In this document: positions 34,379 through 43,775 of the stretch, in pieces
Layout: every line of letters starts with the position of its first letter
Numbering within the stretch: position 1 is the stretch's first letter
NCBI RefSeq assembly: GCF_004348545.1
Contig: NZ_SMKL01000001.1
Coordinates: 1-64,000 of the forward strand
Direction of reading: 5' to 3'
Length of the DNA: 64,000 nt
Source: Jiangella ureilytica
GTDB taxonomy: Bacteria > Actinomycetota > Actinomycetes > Jiangellales > Jiangellaceae
The notes under the pieces: model-generated
Seen by the model: only the letters and a program-made list of their open reading frames with translations
The model's database searches: none
What the model was told of the DNA's origin: nothing
Made by a program: the position numbers and the translations under genes

Positions 34379-36427
34379 ATGTCGACAACCATGACCATCT
34401 GGCGGCCGATCGCCGCCGTCGCCGCCGTGGCGCTGAGCGCGGGCCTGCTCGCCGCGCCCGCCGAAGCGGCGAAGCCGGCGCCCGAGTTCGACCTGCAGGC
34501 GCACCGCGGCGGGCTGGGGCTGCGGCCCGAGAGCACGCTCGCCTCGTTCGGCAACGCCCTGCAGCTGGGCGTGTCGACTCTGGAGCTGGACATCCAGATC
34601 ACCAAGGACGGGTACGCCGTCGTGACCCACGACCGACGCATCAACCCGGCCAAGTGCGCCGACACCGCGCCCGTCACCCCGGGCGACCCGCAGTTCCCGT
34701 ACGCCCAGGGCAGGTACATCAAGGACCTCACACTCGCCCAGGTGCGCACGCTCGACTGCGGCGCCCGCCGGCTGGCCGGCTACCCGGAGCAGGAGGTCGT
34801 GCCGGGCGCGGGCATGCCGCTGCTCAGCGAGGTCTTCGACCTGGTGAAGCGGTACGACGCCGACGACATCACGCTCAACATCGAGACCAAGGTCGAGGCC
34901 GGCGCGCCGCACGAGACCGCGCCGCGCGAGCAGTTCGTCCAGGTCGTCGCCCGCGAGATCCGCGACGCGAGGATGGAGAAGCAGGTCACCATCCAGTCGT
35001 TCGACTGGGGCGCGCTGATGCGCATGGGCGAGGTGGCGCCGCGGCTGCCGCTGGTCGCGCTGACCAACTACGACTTCCTGCAGGTCGACCGGCCGGGCGC
35101 CTCGCCGTGGCTGGGCGGCATCGACATCGACGACTTCGGCGACGACCCGATCGCGGCGATCACGTCGTTCGGCGCCGACGCGTTCTCGCCGGTGCACGGC
35201 TTCCCGCAGGGCGGCTCGGTGAACGACCCGGACTACCGGCCCTACGTCACGCGCGACATGGTGCGCCACGCGCACCGCAACGGCATCGACGTCGTCCCGT
35301 GGACGATCAACGACCCGGCCACGATCGAGAAGCTCATCGACGACGGCGTCGACGGCATCATCACCGACTATCCTGACCGACTGCGCGCCATCATGGCCGA
35401 GCGGGGCTTCGCGCTGCCGGAGCCGGTCGCGTCGCCGCTGGACGTCCAGGCGCACCGCGGCGGGCGCTGGGACCGGCCCGAGAACACGCTGCCGGCGTTC
35501 TCGCTGGCGCTGGAGAACGAGGACATCTCGACGCTCGAGCTCGACACCGGCGTCACGGCCGACGGCGTCCTGGTGGTCACGCACGACCGCGCCGTCAACG
35601 GCTCGCACTGCATCGACACCGCGCCCGCGACGCCCGGCGACCCCGAGTACCCGTACGTCGGCGACCTGGTCCGCGACCTCACGCTCGCGCAGCTCAAGAC
35701 CATCGACTGCGGCACCAAGACGCTGCCGGAGCTGCCGGAGCAGGTGCCGGCGCCGGGCGCGCGGATCCCCACCCTGGACGAGGTGTTCGACCTGGTCGAG
35801 CAGAGCGGCCGCGACGACGTGCGGCTCAACATCGAGACGAAGATCAGCCCGCTGGTGAACGACACGGCGCCGTACCGGGAGTTCACCCGCAAGCTGGTCG
35901 ACGCGATCAACGATGCGGGCTTCACCGGACGCGCCACCATCCAGTCCTTCGACTGGCGCACCATCCGCTACGCCCGCGAACTCGACCGCGACATCGAGAC
36001 CGTCGCCCTGGTCTGGCAGTACGGCCCGGCCGAGTGCGCCTCGCTGGCCGACGAGTGCTCCCTGCAGGCGGCCTACGGCGACCCGTCGGTGAAGAGCCCC
36101 TGGACCGACGGCATCGACTGGTGGCGCTCGGAGAACCTCGGCCTCATGACCCGGCGGGCGGGCGCCTCGACGGTGTCGGCGAACTGGCAGGTCCACGACC
36201 CGTCGCAGGGCACCGTCGTGTCGTCGGACTGGTACCTGCGCGAGGACCCGTCCTACTTCCACAGCCCGGAGATCGGGGAGCTGCACCGGCTCGGCGTGAA
36301 GGTGGTCCCGTACACCGTCAACGACGCGTCGATCATGCAGCGCCTCATCGACCTGCGCGTCGACGGCATCATCACCGACGATCCGACCCTGCTGATCGAG
36401 GTGGCGAAGCTCAACGGCCTCCGCTGA
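34379..36427 (+). CDS. Secreted protein with two tandem glycerophosphodiesterase domains
   Basis: A 682-residue exported enzyme predicted to split glycerophosphodiesters into an alcohol and glycerol-3-phosphate. It has a signal peptide (TIWRPIAAVAAVALSAGLLA, cut near AEAA, residue ~31). The two GDPD barrels are homologous: domain 1 starts FDLQAHRGG (His42) with ELDIQITKDG and VVTHD; domain 2 starts LDVQAHRGG (His359) with ELDTGVTADG and VVTHD. Both keep the catalytic His, Glu and Asp residues and share CxDTAPxTPGDPxxPY. A single domain is the rule, so this is an internal duplication. ATG 34379. Confidence 0.92.
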   Translation: MSTTMTIWRPIAAVAAVALSAGLLAAPAEAAKPAPEFDLQAHRGGLGLRPESTLASFGNALQLGVSTLELDIQITKDGYAVVTHDRRINPAKCADTAPVTPGDPQFPYAQGRYIKDLTLAQVRTLDCGARRLAGYPEQEVVPGAGMPLLSEVFDLVKRYDADDITLNIETKVEAGAPHETAPREQFVQVVAREIRDARMEKQVTIQSFDWGALMRMGEVAPRLPLVALTNYDFLQVDRPGASPWLGGIDIDDFGDDPIAAITSFGADAFSPVHGFPQGGSVNDPDYRPYVTRDMVRHAHRNGIDVVPWTINDPATIEKLIDDGVDGIITDYPDRLRAIMAERGFALPEPVASPLDVQAHRGGRWDRPENTLPAFSLALENEDISTLELDTGVTADGVLVVTHDRAVNGSHCIDTAPATPGDPEYPYVGDLVRDLTLAQLKTIDCGTKTLPELPEQVPAPGARIPTLDEVFDLVEQSGRDDVRLNIETKISPLVNDTAPYREFTRKLVDAINDAGFTGRATIQSFDWRTIRYARELDRDIETVALVWQYGPAECASLADECSLQAAYGDPSVKSPWTDGIDWWRSENLGLMTRRAGASTVSANWQVHDPSQGTVVSSDWYLREDPSYFHSPEIGELHRLGVKVVPYTVNDASIMQRLIDLRVDGIITDDPTLLIEVAKLNGLR

Positions 36428-36493
36428 CGCTTCGACGCCGGATGGGTGGCGGTTCGCTGGTGCCACAGCGCCGGCACACCGCCCCCATCCAGC

Positions 36494-37093
36494 TCAGCCG
36501 AGCAGGAGGCCGGCGCCGATCGCGACCATGACCAGGGCGATCAGGCCGTCGAGCACCTGCCACGCGCGCGGCCGCTCGAACACCCCGCTGAGGCCGCGGG
36601 CGCCGAAGCCGAGCGCGGTGAACCAGGCGATCGACGCGGTCATCGCGCCGAGGCCGTAGAGCCAGCGGCCGTCGGCGCCGTGCTGGTTGGCCAGGGCGCC
36701 GAGCAGGACGACGGTGTCGAGGTAGACGTGCGGGTTGAGGAACGTGAACCCCAGACACGCGAGCACCGCGGCCCGCGCCGTCGTCGCCGAGCGGCCGGCC
36801 GACGACAGCGACGACGGCCGCAGCGCCCGCCGGGCGGCCAGGACGCCGTAGCCGATCACGAAGGCCGCCCCGCCGTACCGCGCCGCGTCGAGCGCCCACG
36901 GGTGCGCCGTCAGCGCCGCCCCGAGCCCCGCGATCCCGGCGCCGATGAGCAGCGCGTCCGCCGTCGCGCACACCAGCACCACCGGTAGCACGTGCCGCCG
37001 GGCGATGCCTTGGCGCAGGACGAACGCGTTCTGCGCGCCGATGGCGACGATCAGCGACAGGGAGGTGACGAACCCGATGACGGCACTGGACAC
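36494..37093 (-). CDS. lysE: LysE/ArgO-type basic amino-acid exporter
   Basis: A 199-residue membrane exporter with six spans for L-lysine/L-arginine. The N-terminus [20 protein letters not shown] and the motif [20 protein letters not shown] are diagnostic of LysE/ArgO. GTG 37093 gives [19 protein letters not shown]. It diverges from its LysR-type regulator across 70 bp, the classical lysE-lysG layout. Confidence 0.92.
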   Translation of the reverse strand: MSSAVIGFVTSLSLIVAIGAQNAFVLRQGIARRHVLPVVLVCATADALLIGAGIAGLGAALTAHPWALDAARYGGAAFVIGYGVLAARRALRPSSLSSAGRSATTARAAVLACLGFTFLNPHVYLDTVVLLGALANQHGADGRWLYGLGAMTASIAWFTALGFGARGLSGVFERPRAWQVLDGLIALVMVAIGAGLLLG

Positions 37094-37163
37094 GTCCCCG
37101 ACGGTAGGGCCGTCGCCTGATGAAGACCAGCTCAAGTTTCTAAGCCTTCATTAGCATGGCTTC

Positions 37164-38090
37164 ATGATGCGGATCGATCTGGCCCAGCTGAGCGCGTTCG
37201 CCGCCGTCGTCGACGAGGGCAGCTTCGAGGCCGCCGCCCGCCGGCTGCACGTGACGCCGTCGGCAGTGAGCCAGCGGATCAAGGCGCTCGAGGCGCGCCT
37301 GGGCCAGATCCTGGTCACGCGCACGCGGCCCACGGGCGCGACACCGGCGGGGCAGGTGCTGGCGCGGTACGCGGGCCAGGTGCGGCTGCTCGAGACCGAG
37401 GCGCTGACGGCGCTGGCGGGCGCCGAAGGCGGTGCCGACGCCGCCGACGTGCGGCTGGCGGTCGCCGTCAACGCCGACTCGCTGGCGACGTGGTTCCTGC
37501 CGGCTCTCGCCGGGCTGGCCGCGGACCGGGCGGCCCGGTTCGAGATCCACCAGGAGGACCAGGACCACTCGGCGACGCTGCTGCGCGAGGGCGCCGTCGT
37601 GGCCGCGGTGACGGCCGACCAGCGGGCGGTCCAGGGCTGCACCGTCCGCCCGCTCGGGCGCATGCGCTACCTCGGGGTCGCCGCTCCGGCGTTCGCCCGC
37701 CGCTGGTTCCCCGACGGCCCGACGGCGACGGCGCTCGCTGCCGCCACGACGCTGGTGTTCAACCGGAAGGACGCCCTGCAGTCGCGGTTCGCCCGCGAGC
37801 TCGCCGGCCGCCGCGTCGACCCGCCCGTCACCGTCCTGCCGTCGTCGGTGGGCTTCGCCGACGCGACGGTGCTCGGGCTGGCCTGGGCCATGCTGCCGGA
37901 GTCGATGGCGCGCGATCCCCTCGCCGACGGCCGGCTGGTCGAGATCGCGCCCGGCCGGCACCTCGACGTGCCGCTGTACTGGCAGCGCTGGAAGCTGGAG
38001 TCGCCGCTGCTCACCGAGCTGACCGACGCCGTCGTCGCCGCCGCGGGCGCGGCCGGTCAGCTGCGAGCGCCCGCGGGCGCGGCTTCATGA
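37164..38090 (+). CDS. lysG: LysG/ArgP LysR-type regulator
   Basis: A 308-residue LysR-family activator. The winged HTH is at residues ~5-65 (LAQLSAFAAVVDEGSFEAAA; PSAVSQRIKALEARLGQIL) and a two-lobed effector-binding domain follows. It matches LysG/ArgP, which senses basic amino acids and activates the divergent lysE gene. The ATG is at 37164 (a second ATG follows at once). It is convergent to the ThDP enzyme gene. Confidence 0.92.
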   Translation: MMRIDLAQLSAFAAVVDEGSFEAAARRLHVTPSAVSQRIKALEARLGQILVTRTRPTGATPAGQVLARYAGQVRLLETEALTALAGAEGGADAADVRLAVAVNADSLATWFLPALAGLAADRAARFEIHQEDQDHSATLLREGAVVAAVTADQRAVQGCTVRPLGRMRYLGVAAPAFARRWFPDGPTATALAAATTLVFNRKDALQSRFARELAGRRVDPPVTVLPSSVGFADATVLGLAWAMLPESMARDPLADGRLVEIAPGRHLDVPLYWQRWKLESPLLTELTDAVVAAAGAAGQLRAPAGAAS

Positions 38091-38167
38091 GCGTCCACAC
38101 CCCGCCGCCGCCCGACGCGTTCGGCCCGGCTGCGCAGCACGATCGTCGCGCTGCGGGCGCTCGCCGG

Positions 38168-39829
38168 TCAGTGACCGCGGAAGGCCTCTTCCAGCCACCA
38201 GGAGCCCCGCGGCGCGGCGACCTTGGCGTCGATCAGCAGCGGCCGGGCGCGGTCGCCGTCGACCCAGGACCGCACGCCGGCCAGGTCCGCCACAGACCGC
38301 ACCGTCACCGCGTCGAAGCCGTAGCCCGCACCCACAGCGGCGATGTCGGTCTCCGGGAAGACCACTGAAGACAGGTCGGCATCGGCGCCGAAGTGGTGCA
38401 CCTCGGCGCCGTAGGCGTCGTCGTTGTAGACGACGACGACCATCGGCAGGCCCAGGCGCCGGACGGTGTCGAGCTCGGCGGCCGCCATCAGCGCGCCACC
38501 GTCGCCCAGCGCCGCGACGGGGAGCCGGTCCGGGCGGGCCAGGGCCGCGCCGATCGCCGTCGCCAGCCCGAGGCCGATCGACTGGAACGCCTGCGTGAAG
38601 CAGAAGCCGAACTCGTCGGGCACGGAGAGGAACATGCTCGGGTAGCCCATGAAGTTGCCGGAGTCGACGGCGACCATGCGCTCGGCGGGGAGCAGGTCGT
38701 CCAGGGCGATGGTCAGGGTCCGCGGGTCCACGTGACCGGAACCGCCCCAGTCGTCGTAGGGCACGTCGCGCCAGCGCAGGTCGCGCGCGATCCGCTCGCG
38801 GACGGCCTCGCTGCGATACCCGGGGCCCGACGGCGTCGGCTCGGCGAGCGCCGCGGTCACCAGGGCGGCCACCGCGGCGCTGTCGCCGGTCACGCCGACG
38901 TCGACGGGGCGGTTGCGGCCGAGCGCGTCCGGGTCGAGGTCGACCTGCGCCACCCGGGCGCCGGGGCCGATCAGCCGCCCGTGCCGCATGGTCCACATGT
39001 TCAGCGCGCAGCCGAACCCGACGATCACATCGGCCGACGAGATCAGCGACGCGGCCAGCGGCGACGCGAACCCGCCGGACACGTCCAGCGACCAGGGGCT
39101 GCCGTGGAACAGGCCGCGGGCGACGGCGGACGTGGCGAGCAGCGCACCGCACGCGTCGGCCAGCGCGAGCAGCTCGGCGCGGGCGTGCCGGGCACCCCGG
39201 CCGGCGATCAGCACCGGCCGCTCCGCCCCGGCCAGCAGGGACGCCAGCTCACCGACCTCCGGCGACGACGGCGGCGATGGCGACGACGACGGCGACGGCG
39301 GCGGCGCGACCGGACCACCGACCGGCCGCGGGCTGACGCCGTCGTCGATCGGGAGTCCCTGCACGTCGAGCGGCAGGTTGACGACGACGGTGCGCCGCTC
39401 GTCCCGGGCCAGGGAGAACGCCCGCGCCACCTCCGGCACCGCCGTCGACGGCGACGACACCCGCACCGACGACGCGCCCACCGCGGCGGCCAACCCCGGC
39501 TGGTCGACGAAGAAGTTCGAGCCGGGCACCGTCGCCTCGGCGGCCAGCACCAGCAAGGGCGTGCGGCTCTTGGCCGCCTCGGTGATGCCGGTCAGCGCGT
39601 TGGTGAGCCCGCAGCCCTGGTGGACGGTGAGCACCGCGACCTCGCCGCTCATTCGCGCGTACGCGTCGGCCATGGTCGCCGCGCCGCCCTCGTGCCGAGC
39701 CGCGACGAACCGCGCGCCACCGCTGACCAGCGCGTTCGTGACGTGGAAGTTGCCGCTGCCGACCACGCCGAACGCCTGCCGCACGCCGAGCTCCGCCAGC
39801 GCCCGGCCCACCGCCTCGCCGACCAGCAC
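38168..39829 (-). CDS. Thiamine-diphosphate enzyme of the acetolactate synthase family
   Basis: A 553-residue ThDP-dependent decarboxylase/ligase-type enzyme. The pyrimidine domain has the catalytic Glu in AARHEGGAATMADAYAR; the middle domain resembles that of acetolactate synthase; the ThDP motif is ALGDGGALMAA...VVVYND. A Ser/Pro-rich linker (PPPSPSSSPSPPSSP) joins the first two domains. There is no small-subunit gene nearby, so a biosynthetic IlvB role is unlikely. GTG 39829 is six bases behind the cyclase-family gene, so the two form an operon, probably catabolic. The substrate is unknown. Confidence 0.82.
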   Translation of the reverse strand: MLVGEAVGRALAELGVRQAFGVVGSGNFHVTNALVSGGARFVAARHEGGAATMADAYARMSGEVAVLTVHQGCGLTNALTGITEAAKSRTPLLVLAAEATVPGSNFFVDQPGLAAAVGASSVRVSSPSTAVPEVARAFSLARDERRTVVVNLPLDVQGLPIDDGVSPRPVGGPVAPPPSPSSSPSPPSSPEVGELASLLAGAERPVLIAGRGARHARAELLALADACGALLATSAVARGLFHGSPWSLDVSGGFASPLAASLISSADVIVGFGCALNMWTMRHGRLIGPGARVAQVDLDPDALGRNRPVDVGVTGDSAAVAALVTAALAEPTPSGPGYRSEAVRERIARDLRWRDVPYDDWGGSGHVDPRTLTIALDDLLPAERMVAVDSGNFMGYPSMFLSVPDEFGFCFTQAFQSIGLGLATAIGAALARPDRLPVAALGDGGALMAAAELDTVRRLGLPMVVVVYNDDAYGAEVHHFGADADLSSVVFPETDIAAVGAGYGFDAVTVRSVADLAGVRSWVDGDRARPLLIDAKVAAPRGSWWLEEAFRGH

Positions 39830-39835
39830 CAGGGA

Positions 39836-40612
39836 TCAGCCCCGCTCGACCAGCGCCAGCACCCGCGCCGGGCTGCCCGACCCGCCCACGATCGGCAGCG
39901 GCGCCGCGATGACCACCGCGCCCACAGGCGGCAGAGACGCCAGGTTCTGCAGTTGCGTCAGCCCGTACTTCCCGGCGCCGAGCAGGAACGAGTGACACGG
40001 GAACGCCGGGTCGAACGAGTGCGCCGCGCCCGCGTCGGTGCCGACGGTCTCGACGCCGATGCCCAGGACCGGCGCCTCGTCGGCGAGCCAGCGCGCGCAC
40101 TCGACGCTGACGCCGGGGGTGTGCGGGCCGGTCTCGTTCGCGTTGAGGAACGCCTCCTGGTCGTCCGACCGCGCGTCCCACCCCGTGCGGAGCAGCAGCC
40201 AGCCGCCGTCGGGCAGCGGGCCGTGCTCGGACTCCCACGCCTTGACGTGGTCGATCTCGAGCAGGAAGTCCGGGTCGGCCGCCGCCTGCTGCGTCACGTC
40301 GACGACGGCGGCAGGCGCGACCAGGCGGGGGAGCGGCACCTGCGCGACGTCGCCGCCGTCCTGCCCGGTGACCCAGTGCACGGGCGCGTCGAAGTGGGTG
40401 CCGGTGTGCTCACCGGTGGTGATGTTGTTCCAGTACCAGGCCGGGCCGCGGTCGTCGTAGCGGCTGATCTCCTGCAGCTGGAACGGGACCGTCTGGCCGA
40501 ACGGCTCGGGGAGCTTCAGGATCGGCGTCTGCGAGCTCAGCGGCGCGGTGAGGTCGAGCACCTCGATGCGGCCGCCGGCGACGGCGTCGAGCAGGTCGGC
40601 GAGAACGGTCAT
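39836..40612 (-). CDS. Cyclase/kynurenine-formamidase-like metal hydrolase
   Basis: A 258-residue member of the cyclase (KynB-like) family of divalent-metal hydrolases. The metal-binding signature HTGTHFDAPVHW fits HxGTHxDxPxH. ATG 40612 (MTVLADLLDAVAGGRIEVLD) is preceded by gaggag. It is the first gene of a two-gene operon with the ThDP enzyme; together they could hydrolyse and then decarboxylate or transfer an acyl group of an aromatic or keto acid. That pathway is inference. Confidence 0.85.
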   Translation of the reverse strand: MTVLADLLDAVAGGRIEVLDLTAPLSSQTPILKLPEPFGQTVPFQLQEISRYDDRGPAWYWNNITTGEHTGTHFDAPVHWVTGQDGGDVAQVPLPRLVAPAAVVDVTQQAAADPDFLLEIDHVKAWESEHGPLPDGGWLLLRTGWDARSDDQEAFLNANETGPHTPGVSVECARWLADEAPVLGIGVETVGTDAGAAHSFDPAFPCHSFLLGAGKYGLTQLQNLASLPPVGAVVIAAPLPIVGGSGSPARVLALVERG

Positions 40613-40773
40613 GTCGGCTCCTCTGCGGCGGTCCACGGGTCGCGCTCATCCTGGCCGGACCGGGCGCACGCCGTCCAGGGATGATCGAGCCGTGGACGCT
40701 GGACGTGACGTCCACAGGCCGAGCGAGATGCCCGCGGGTCGCGGACGGTGGGGGCATACGGGACTCCCCCGAG

Positions 40774-41376
40774 CTAGTGCACCACCGGGAACACGAGATG
40801 GGTGACGCGGTCGCCCTGAACGCAGACCGATGGGTTGCCGAGCAGCACGTCGTCGGCCGAGAGCTTGCCGAAGAAGGGGCGGTTGCCCTCGCCCATCACG
40901 ACCGGGACGAGGTCGACGGCCACGTCGTCGAGCAGCCCCAGCTCCAGGCTCTGCCGGGCGATGGTGCCACCGGTGACCGCGACGACGCGGTCGCCGGCGA
41001 GCGCCCGGGCATGGGCGACCGCGGCCGCCACTCCGTCGGTCACGAAGGTGAACGGTGCCTCCGGGTGTGCGTCGACCCAGTCGGTGGGGACCCGGTGCGT
41101 CACGACGACGACCGGGACGTCCAGGGTGTGGCGACCATGCCAGCCCTCGGTCACCTCGAACAGCGTCCGGCCGCAGACCAGCGCGCCGACCGAGGACACC
41201 CACCGCCGCCAGTGCTCCGAGCTCTGCGGGGACAGGCGGACGGCGAAGTCGCCGGCGGGAGTTGGAAGCTCGACCTCGCCGTTCTGCAGCCAGTCGAACA
41301 ACCGGCCGATGGAGTTGTCCTGCTTGGCGACGTACCCGTCGAGCGACATGATCGCCTGCGCCACCACCTTGCCCAC
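40774..41376 (-). CDS. RibD C-terminal/DHFR-like reductase (paralogue 2)
   Basis: A 200-residue protein of the RibD-C dihydrofolate-reductase-like family (YyaP/YwjB type), probably an NADPH-binding reductase of unknown substrate. Signatures: VVAQAIMSLDGYVAKQDNSI at the N-terminus, LVCGRTLFEVTEGW, and the cofactor loop VAVTGGTIARQSLELGLLDD. GTG 41376 follows gaggaggaga. It lies 14 bases behind its paralogue, so the pair arose by duplication or is maintained as a functional unit. Confidence 0.85.
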   Translation of the reverse strand: MGKVVAQAIMSLDGYVAKQDNSIGRLFDWLQNGEVELPTPAGDFAVRLSPQSSEHWRRWVSSVGALVCGRTLFEVTEGWHGRHTLDVPVVVVTHRVPTDWVDAHPEAPFTFVTDGVAAAVAHARALAGDRVVAVTGGTIARQSLELGLLDDVAVDLVPVVMGEGNRPFFGKLSADDVLLGNPSVCVQGDRVTHLVFPVVH

Positions 41377-41390
41377 GGTGTCTCTCCTCC

Positions 41391-41942
41391 TCAGGCGCGC
41401 TGCGGCCGGTAGGCGTGCGCCACGATGCCGCTGGGGAACGACACGGCCTCGACGAGGTCCAGGTGCCGCGATTCCGGCAGCTGGTCGAACAGCGCCCGCC
41501 CCTGGCCCAGCACCAATGGCTGGACGAGGAGACGGTACTCGTCGATCAGGTCCGCCGCGGCCAGAGCGCCGGCGAACCGTCCGCCGCCCCACGCGACCAC
41601 GTCCGGGCCGGGCGCGGCCTTGACCGCGGCGACCTCGGCCGCGAGGTCACCCCGAGCGACCTGAGTGACCGGCCAGGTCGCCTCGGCGTCGCTGAGCGTC
41701 CTGGAGAACACGACCTTGGGGATGTCGTTCATCGGAGCCGCGTACGGGTCGTCCGAGTGCTGCCAGAACGACGCCATCTGCTGGTACGTGACGCGGCCCA
41801 TGAGGTGGGCGCCGGCCGTGCTGATGCGGTCGAGCTTCCACTGCTTGAGCTCGGCGCCCTCGGGGATCGTCCCGGGGTGCTCCCGGTCGCTGTCGACGAA
41901 CCCGTCCAGTGACATCGACATGTACAGAATGACGTCTCGCAT
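41391..41942 (-). CDS. RibD C-terminal/DHFR-like reductase (paralogue 1)
   Basis: A 183-residue reductase-fold protein of the same family as its neighbour: VILYMSMSLDGFVDSDREHP, LMGRVTYQQMASFW, VVAWGGGRFAGALAAADLID and VQPLVLGQGRALFDQL. ATG 41942 is preceded by gaggagagatggg; the frame is open further upstream without support. Its promoter region now borders the left end of the IS element, which lies 115 bases upstream of the start. Confidence 0.87.
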   Translation of the reverse strand: MRDVILYMSMSLDGFVDSDREHPGTIPEGAELKQWKLDRISTAGAHLMGRVTYQQMASFWQHSDDPYAAPMNDIPKVVFSRTLSDAEATWPVTQVARGDLAAEVAAVKAAPGPDVVAWGGGRFAGALAAADLIDEYRLLVQPLVLGQGRALFDQLPESRHLDLVEAVSFPSGIVAHAYRPQRA

Positions 41943-42045
41943 GACCCATCTCTCCTCGACGACACGAGCGGCTGGCAAGCCGTTCCGTTCCCACCGCATC
42001 ATGAGGCTGCTTCATCTCTGCTTCATGCCGCTGCCGACCGGCAGC

Positions 42046-42061
42046 TAGAACATTCGTTCTG
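42046..42061. promoter_or_regulatory. Left remnant of an IS-split SOS-box-like sequence
   Basis: tagaacattcgttctg: the GAAC-N4-GTTC core of an actinobacterial LexA box survives here because the insertion duplicated the target, but the 3' outer bases now come from the IS. It lies about 104 bases upstream of the reductase gene read leftward. Confidence 0.45.
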
Positions 42062-42209
42062 CATATCTGCTTAGGTCAAGTGCGACAGTGGCGCGGGCGT
42101 TGATCATGGACTCGGGCCTGCTCCTTGCTGTGATCCGAGGTGCCGTGGGCGCCAGGCGTAAGCTCCGGGATATTGGCGGGGACTAACTGGTTGGCATGAG
42201 GGGCGGCGA

Positions 42210-42668
42210 GTGTACATAGGCGAACTGGTCCGTGCGAGTGCGTCCACGACGGATGAGGATCTCTCCTTTGGTCCTCCAGTCATCGCCGCGACGGTGGTGC
42301 TCATCGCGGGCGGGCTGTGGCTGCTGAGCCGCTGGCGCTCCGCGTGGTCCGGCGCTGGTTCGTCCCGCATCGTGCCGGCTGATCGTGGCGCGCTGGTCTT
42401 GGAATCGATTCACCCGTACGCGGGCATCCCCATCCTCAGTCTCGGCGTGATGCTGCTGGTCATTGGCGTGACGGCGTCGGTTTCCGGGCCAGTGTCAGAC
42501 GTCCTCTGGGCGATCACGAGTCTGGTCATGCTCGCCACAGCGGTCAGCTGGGGACTTCTCGCGACGATCGCCCTGTTCAACCGACCGAAGAGCCTGGTTC
42601 CCCCGCATGCCCGCGACTCCAACGGCTATCTGGGCGACCTCGGCACTGGGGGTAGGCGCGGCGGCTGA
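42210..42668 (+). CDS. IS passenger gene: three-span membrane protein
   Basis: A 152-residue protein of unknown function carried inside the IS, on the strand opposite the transposase. Three membrane spans: PPVIAATVVLIAGGLWLLSR, IPILSLGVMLLVIGVTAS, and LWAITSLVMLATAVSWGLLA. The tail is hydrophilic (RPKSLVPPHARDSNGYLGDL). GTG 42210 has a gggcggcgag stretch just upstream. It is less G+C-rich in codon choice than its neighbours, consistent with transfer. IS1595-family elements are known to carry unrelated passenger genes; I do not recognise this one. Confidence 0.7.
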   Translation: MYIGELVRASASTTDEDLSFGPPVIAATVVLIAGGLWLLSRWRSAWSGAGSSRIVPADRGALVLESIHPYAGIPILSLGVMLLVIGVTASVSGPVSDVLWAITSLVMLATAVSWGLLATIALFNRPKSLVPPHARDSNGYLGDLGTGGRRGG

Positions 42669-42780
42669 TCTTCTTGCCCGGCCGCTCATCGGTCGCCCTC
42701 CCGTCGGCTTGTGGAGGCCATGGCGGCACCCTGCAGATTCCCGCGATCGACAAGGTTCCGCGGATCTGCTTGTGTCAAAG

Positions 42781-43752
42781 TCACCATCCGGCGTCGCCGA
42801 GTCGTTGCAGGTCATGCAGTGGGTGGGGGTCGGTGGCGACGGCTTGCTGGAGGAGCCGGTAGAACAGCAGGCCGCGCTTGTGGGCGGTGCGGCGGTTGAA
42901 CCGGAAGATGTATTCGTGGAGGTAGTAGGGCAGCTGCTCGGTGCTGACGCGATGATGCAGGGTGCCGGCGATCCAGCGCTTGAGCAGGGACGCAATCAGG
43001 TGCACGCCGGGCAGCACCGCGGACTTGTCCGCGGCGTCGTAGCCGGTGGTGTCGTGGTGGGTGTAGCCCATGTCGGCCAGCCGGCGCAGCCCTCGGGCGC
43101 CGTCGGTGTGGATGGTCGAACCGGGCTCGACGACACCAGCGGCGAAGGTGACCAGCTGCAAGGTACCGGGCGCGGCGGCGATCTGGGCGCGCATGCGACC
43201 CAGCCGCTGGCCCTCGCTGCGCTCGACGGCAACCATGACGGGGACCTTGTCCCCGCCCGCGCCGGCGGTGCCGACGTCGACGCCGCCGACCATCACCTCG
43301 TCGACCTCGACCGTCCCGGACAGCCGGTCCCGGTCGGGTCGCACCATGGCTCGGCGCAGCTTGTGCAACCAGGCCCAGGCGGTCTCGTACGAGCCGAACC
43401 CCAGCACCCGCTGCAGACCCAGCGCGGACACGCCGTTCTTCTGGGAGGTCACGAACCAGATCGCGGCGAACCACGTCGCCAGCGGCGTGCGGGTCCGGTG
43501 GAAGATCGTGCCCGCGGTGACCGACGTCTGCCGCCCACAGGCCGCGCACATGAGCAGCCCCTTGCCGGTGCGCCAGCACGCGCCCGCGCCGCAACGCGGG
43601 CAGACGAACCCGTCCGGCCAGCGCAGCCGCTCTAGGTACTCCAGGCACGCACGGTTGTCCGGGAACCAGGCCAGCAGCTCCTGATACGTCCCCGGGTAGT
43701 CCGCGCCCGCCACCGGATGGCGGCATTCATGATCACCGCTCACGCCCACCAT
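42781..43752 (-). CDS. IS1595-family (ISXO2-like) transposase
   Basis: A 323-residue transposase. The N-terminal IS1595 zinc ribbon reads RWPDGFVCPRCGAGACWR...LLMCAACGRQ; an HTH region follows (FGSYETAWAWLHKLRRAMVR). The ISXO2-like catalytic core has VEVDEVMVGG, THTDGARGLRRL-type Asp, and YLHEYIFRFNRR. No frameshift or stop was seen. ATG 43752 lies within the right inverted repeat, leaving no room for an internal promoter; GTG at 43713, before the conserved ADYPGTYQELLAWFPDN, is an alternative start. Confidence 0.92.
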   Translation of the reverse strand: MVGVSGDHECRHPVAGADYPGTYQELLAWFPDNRACLEYLERLRWPDGFVCPRCGAGACWRTGKGLLMCAACGRQTSVTAGTIFHRTRTPLATWFAAIWFVTSQKNGVSALGLQRVLGFGSYETAWAWLHKLRRAMVRPDRDRLSGTVEVDEVMVGGVDVGTAGAGGDKVPVMVAVERSEGQRLGRMRAQIAAAPGTLQLVTFAAGVVEPGSTIHTDGARGLRRLADMGYTHHDTTGYDAADKSAVLPGVHLIASLLKRWIAGTLHHRVSTEQLPYYLHEYIFRFNRRTAHKRGLLFYRLLQQAVATDPHPLHDLQRLGDAGW

Positions 43753-43775
43753 CGTACTTGATTTAAGCAGATATG

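Noticed and set aside
42026-42048. gctgcc/ggcagc hairpin near the left IS end
   Set aside because: It lies upstream of a minus-strand gene start rather than after a stop, is only six pairs long and has no T-run.
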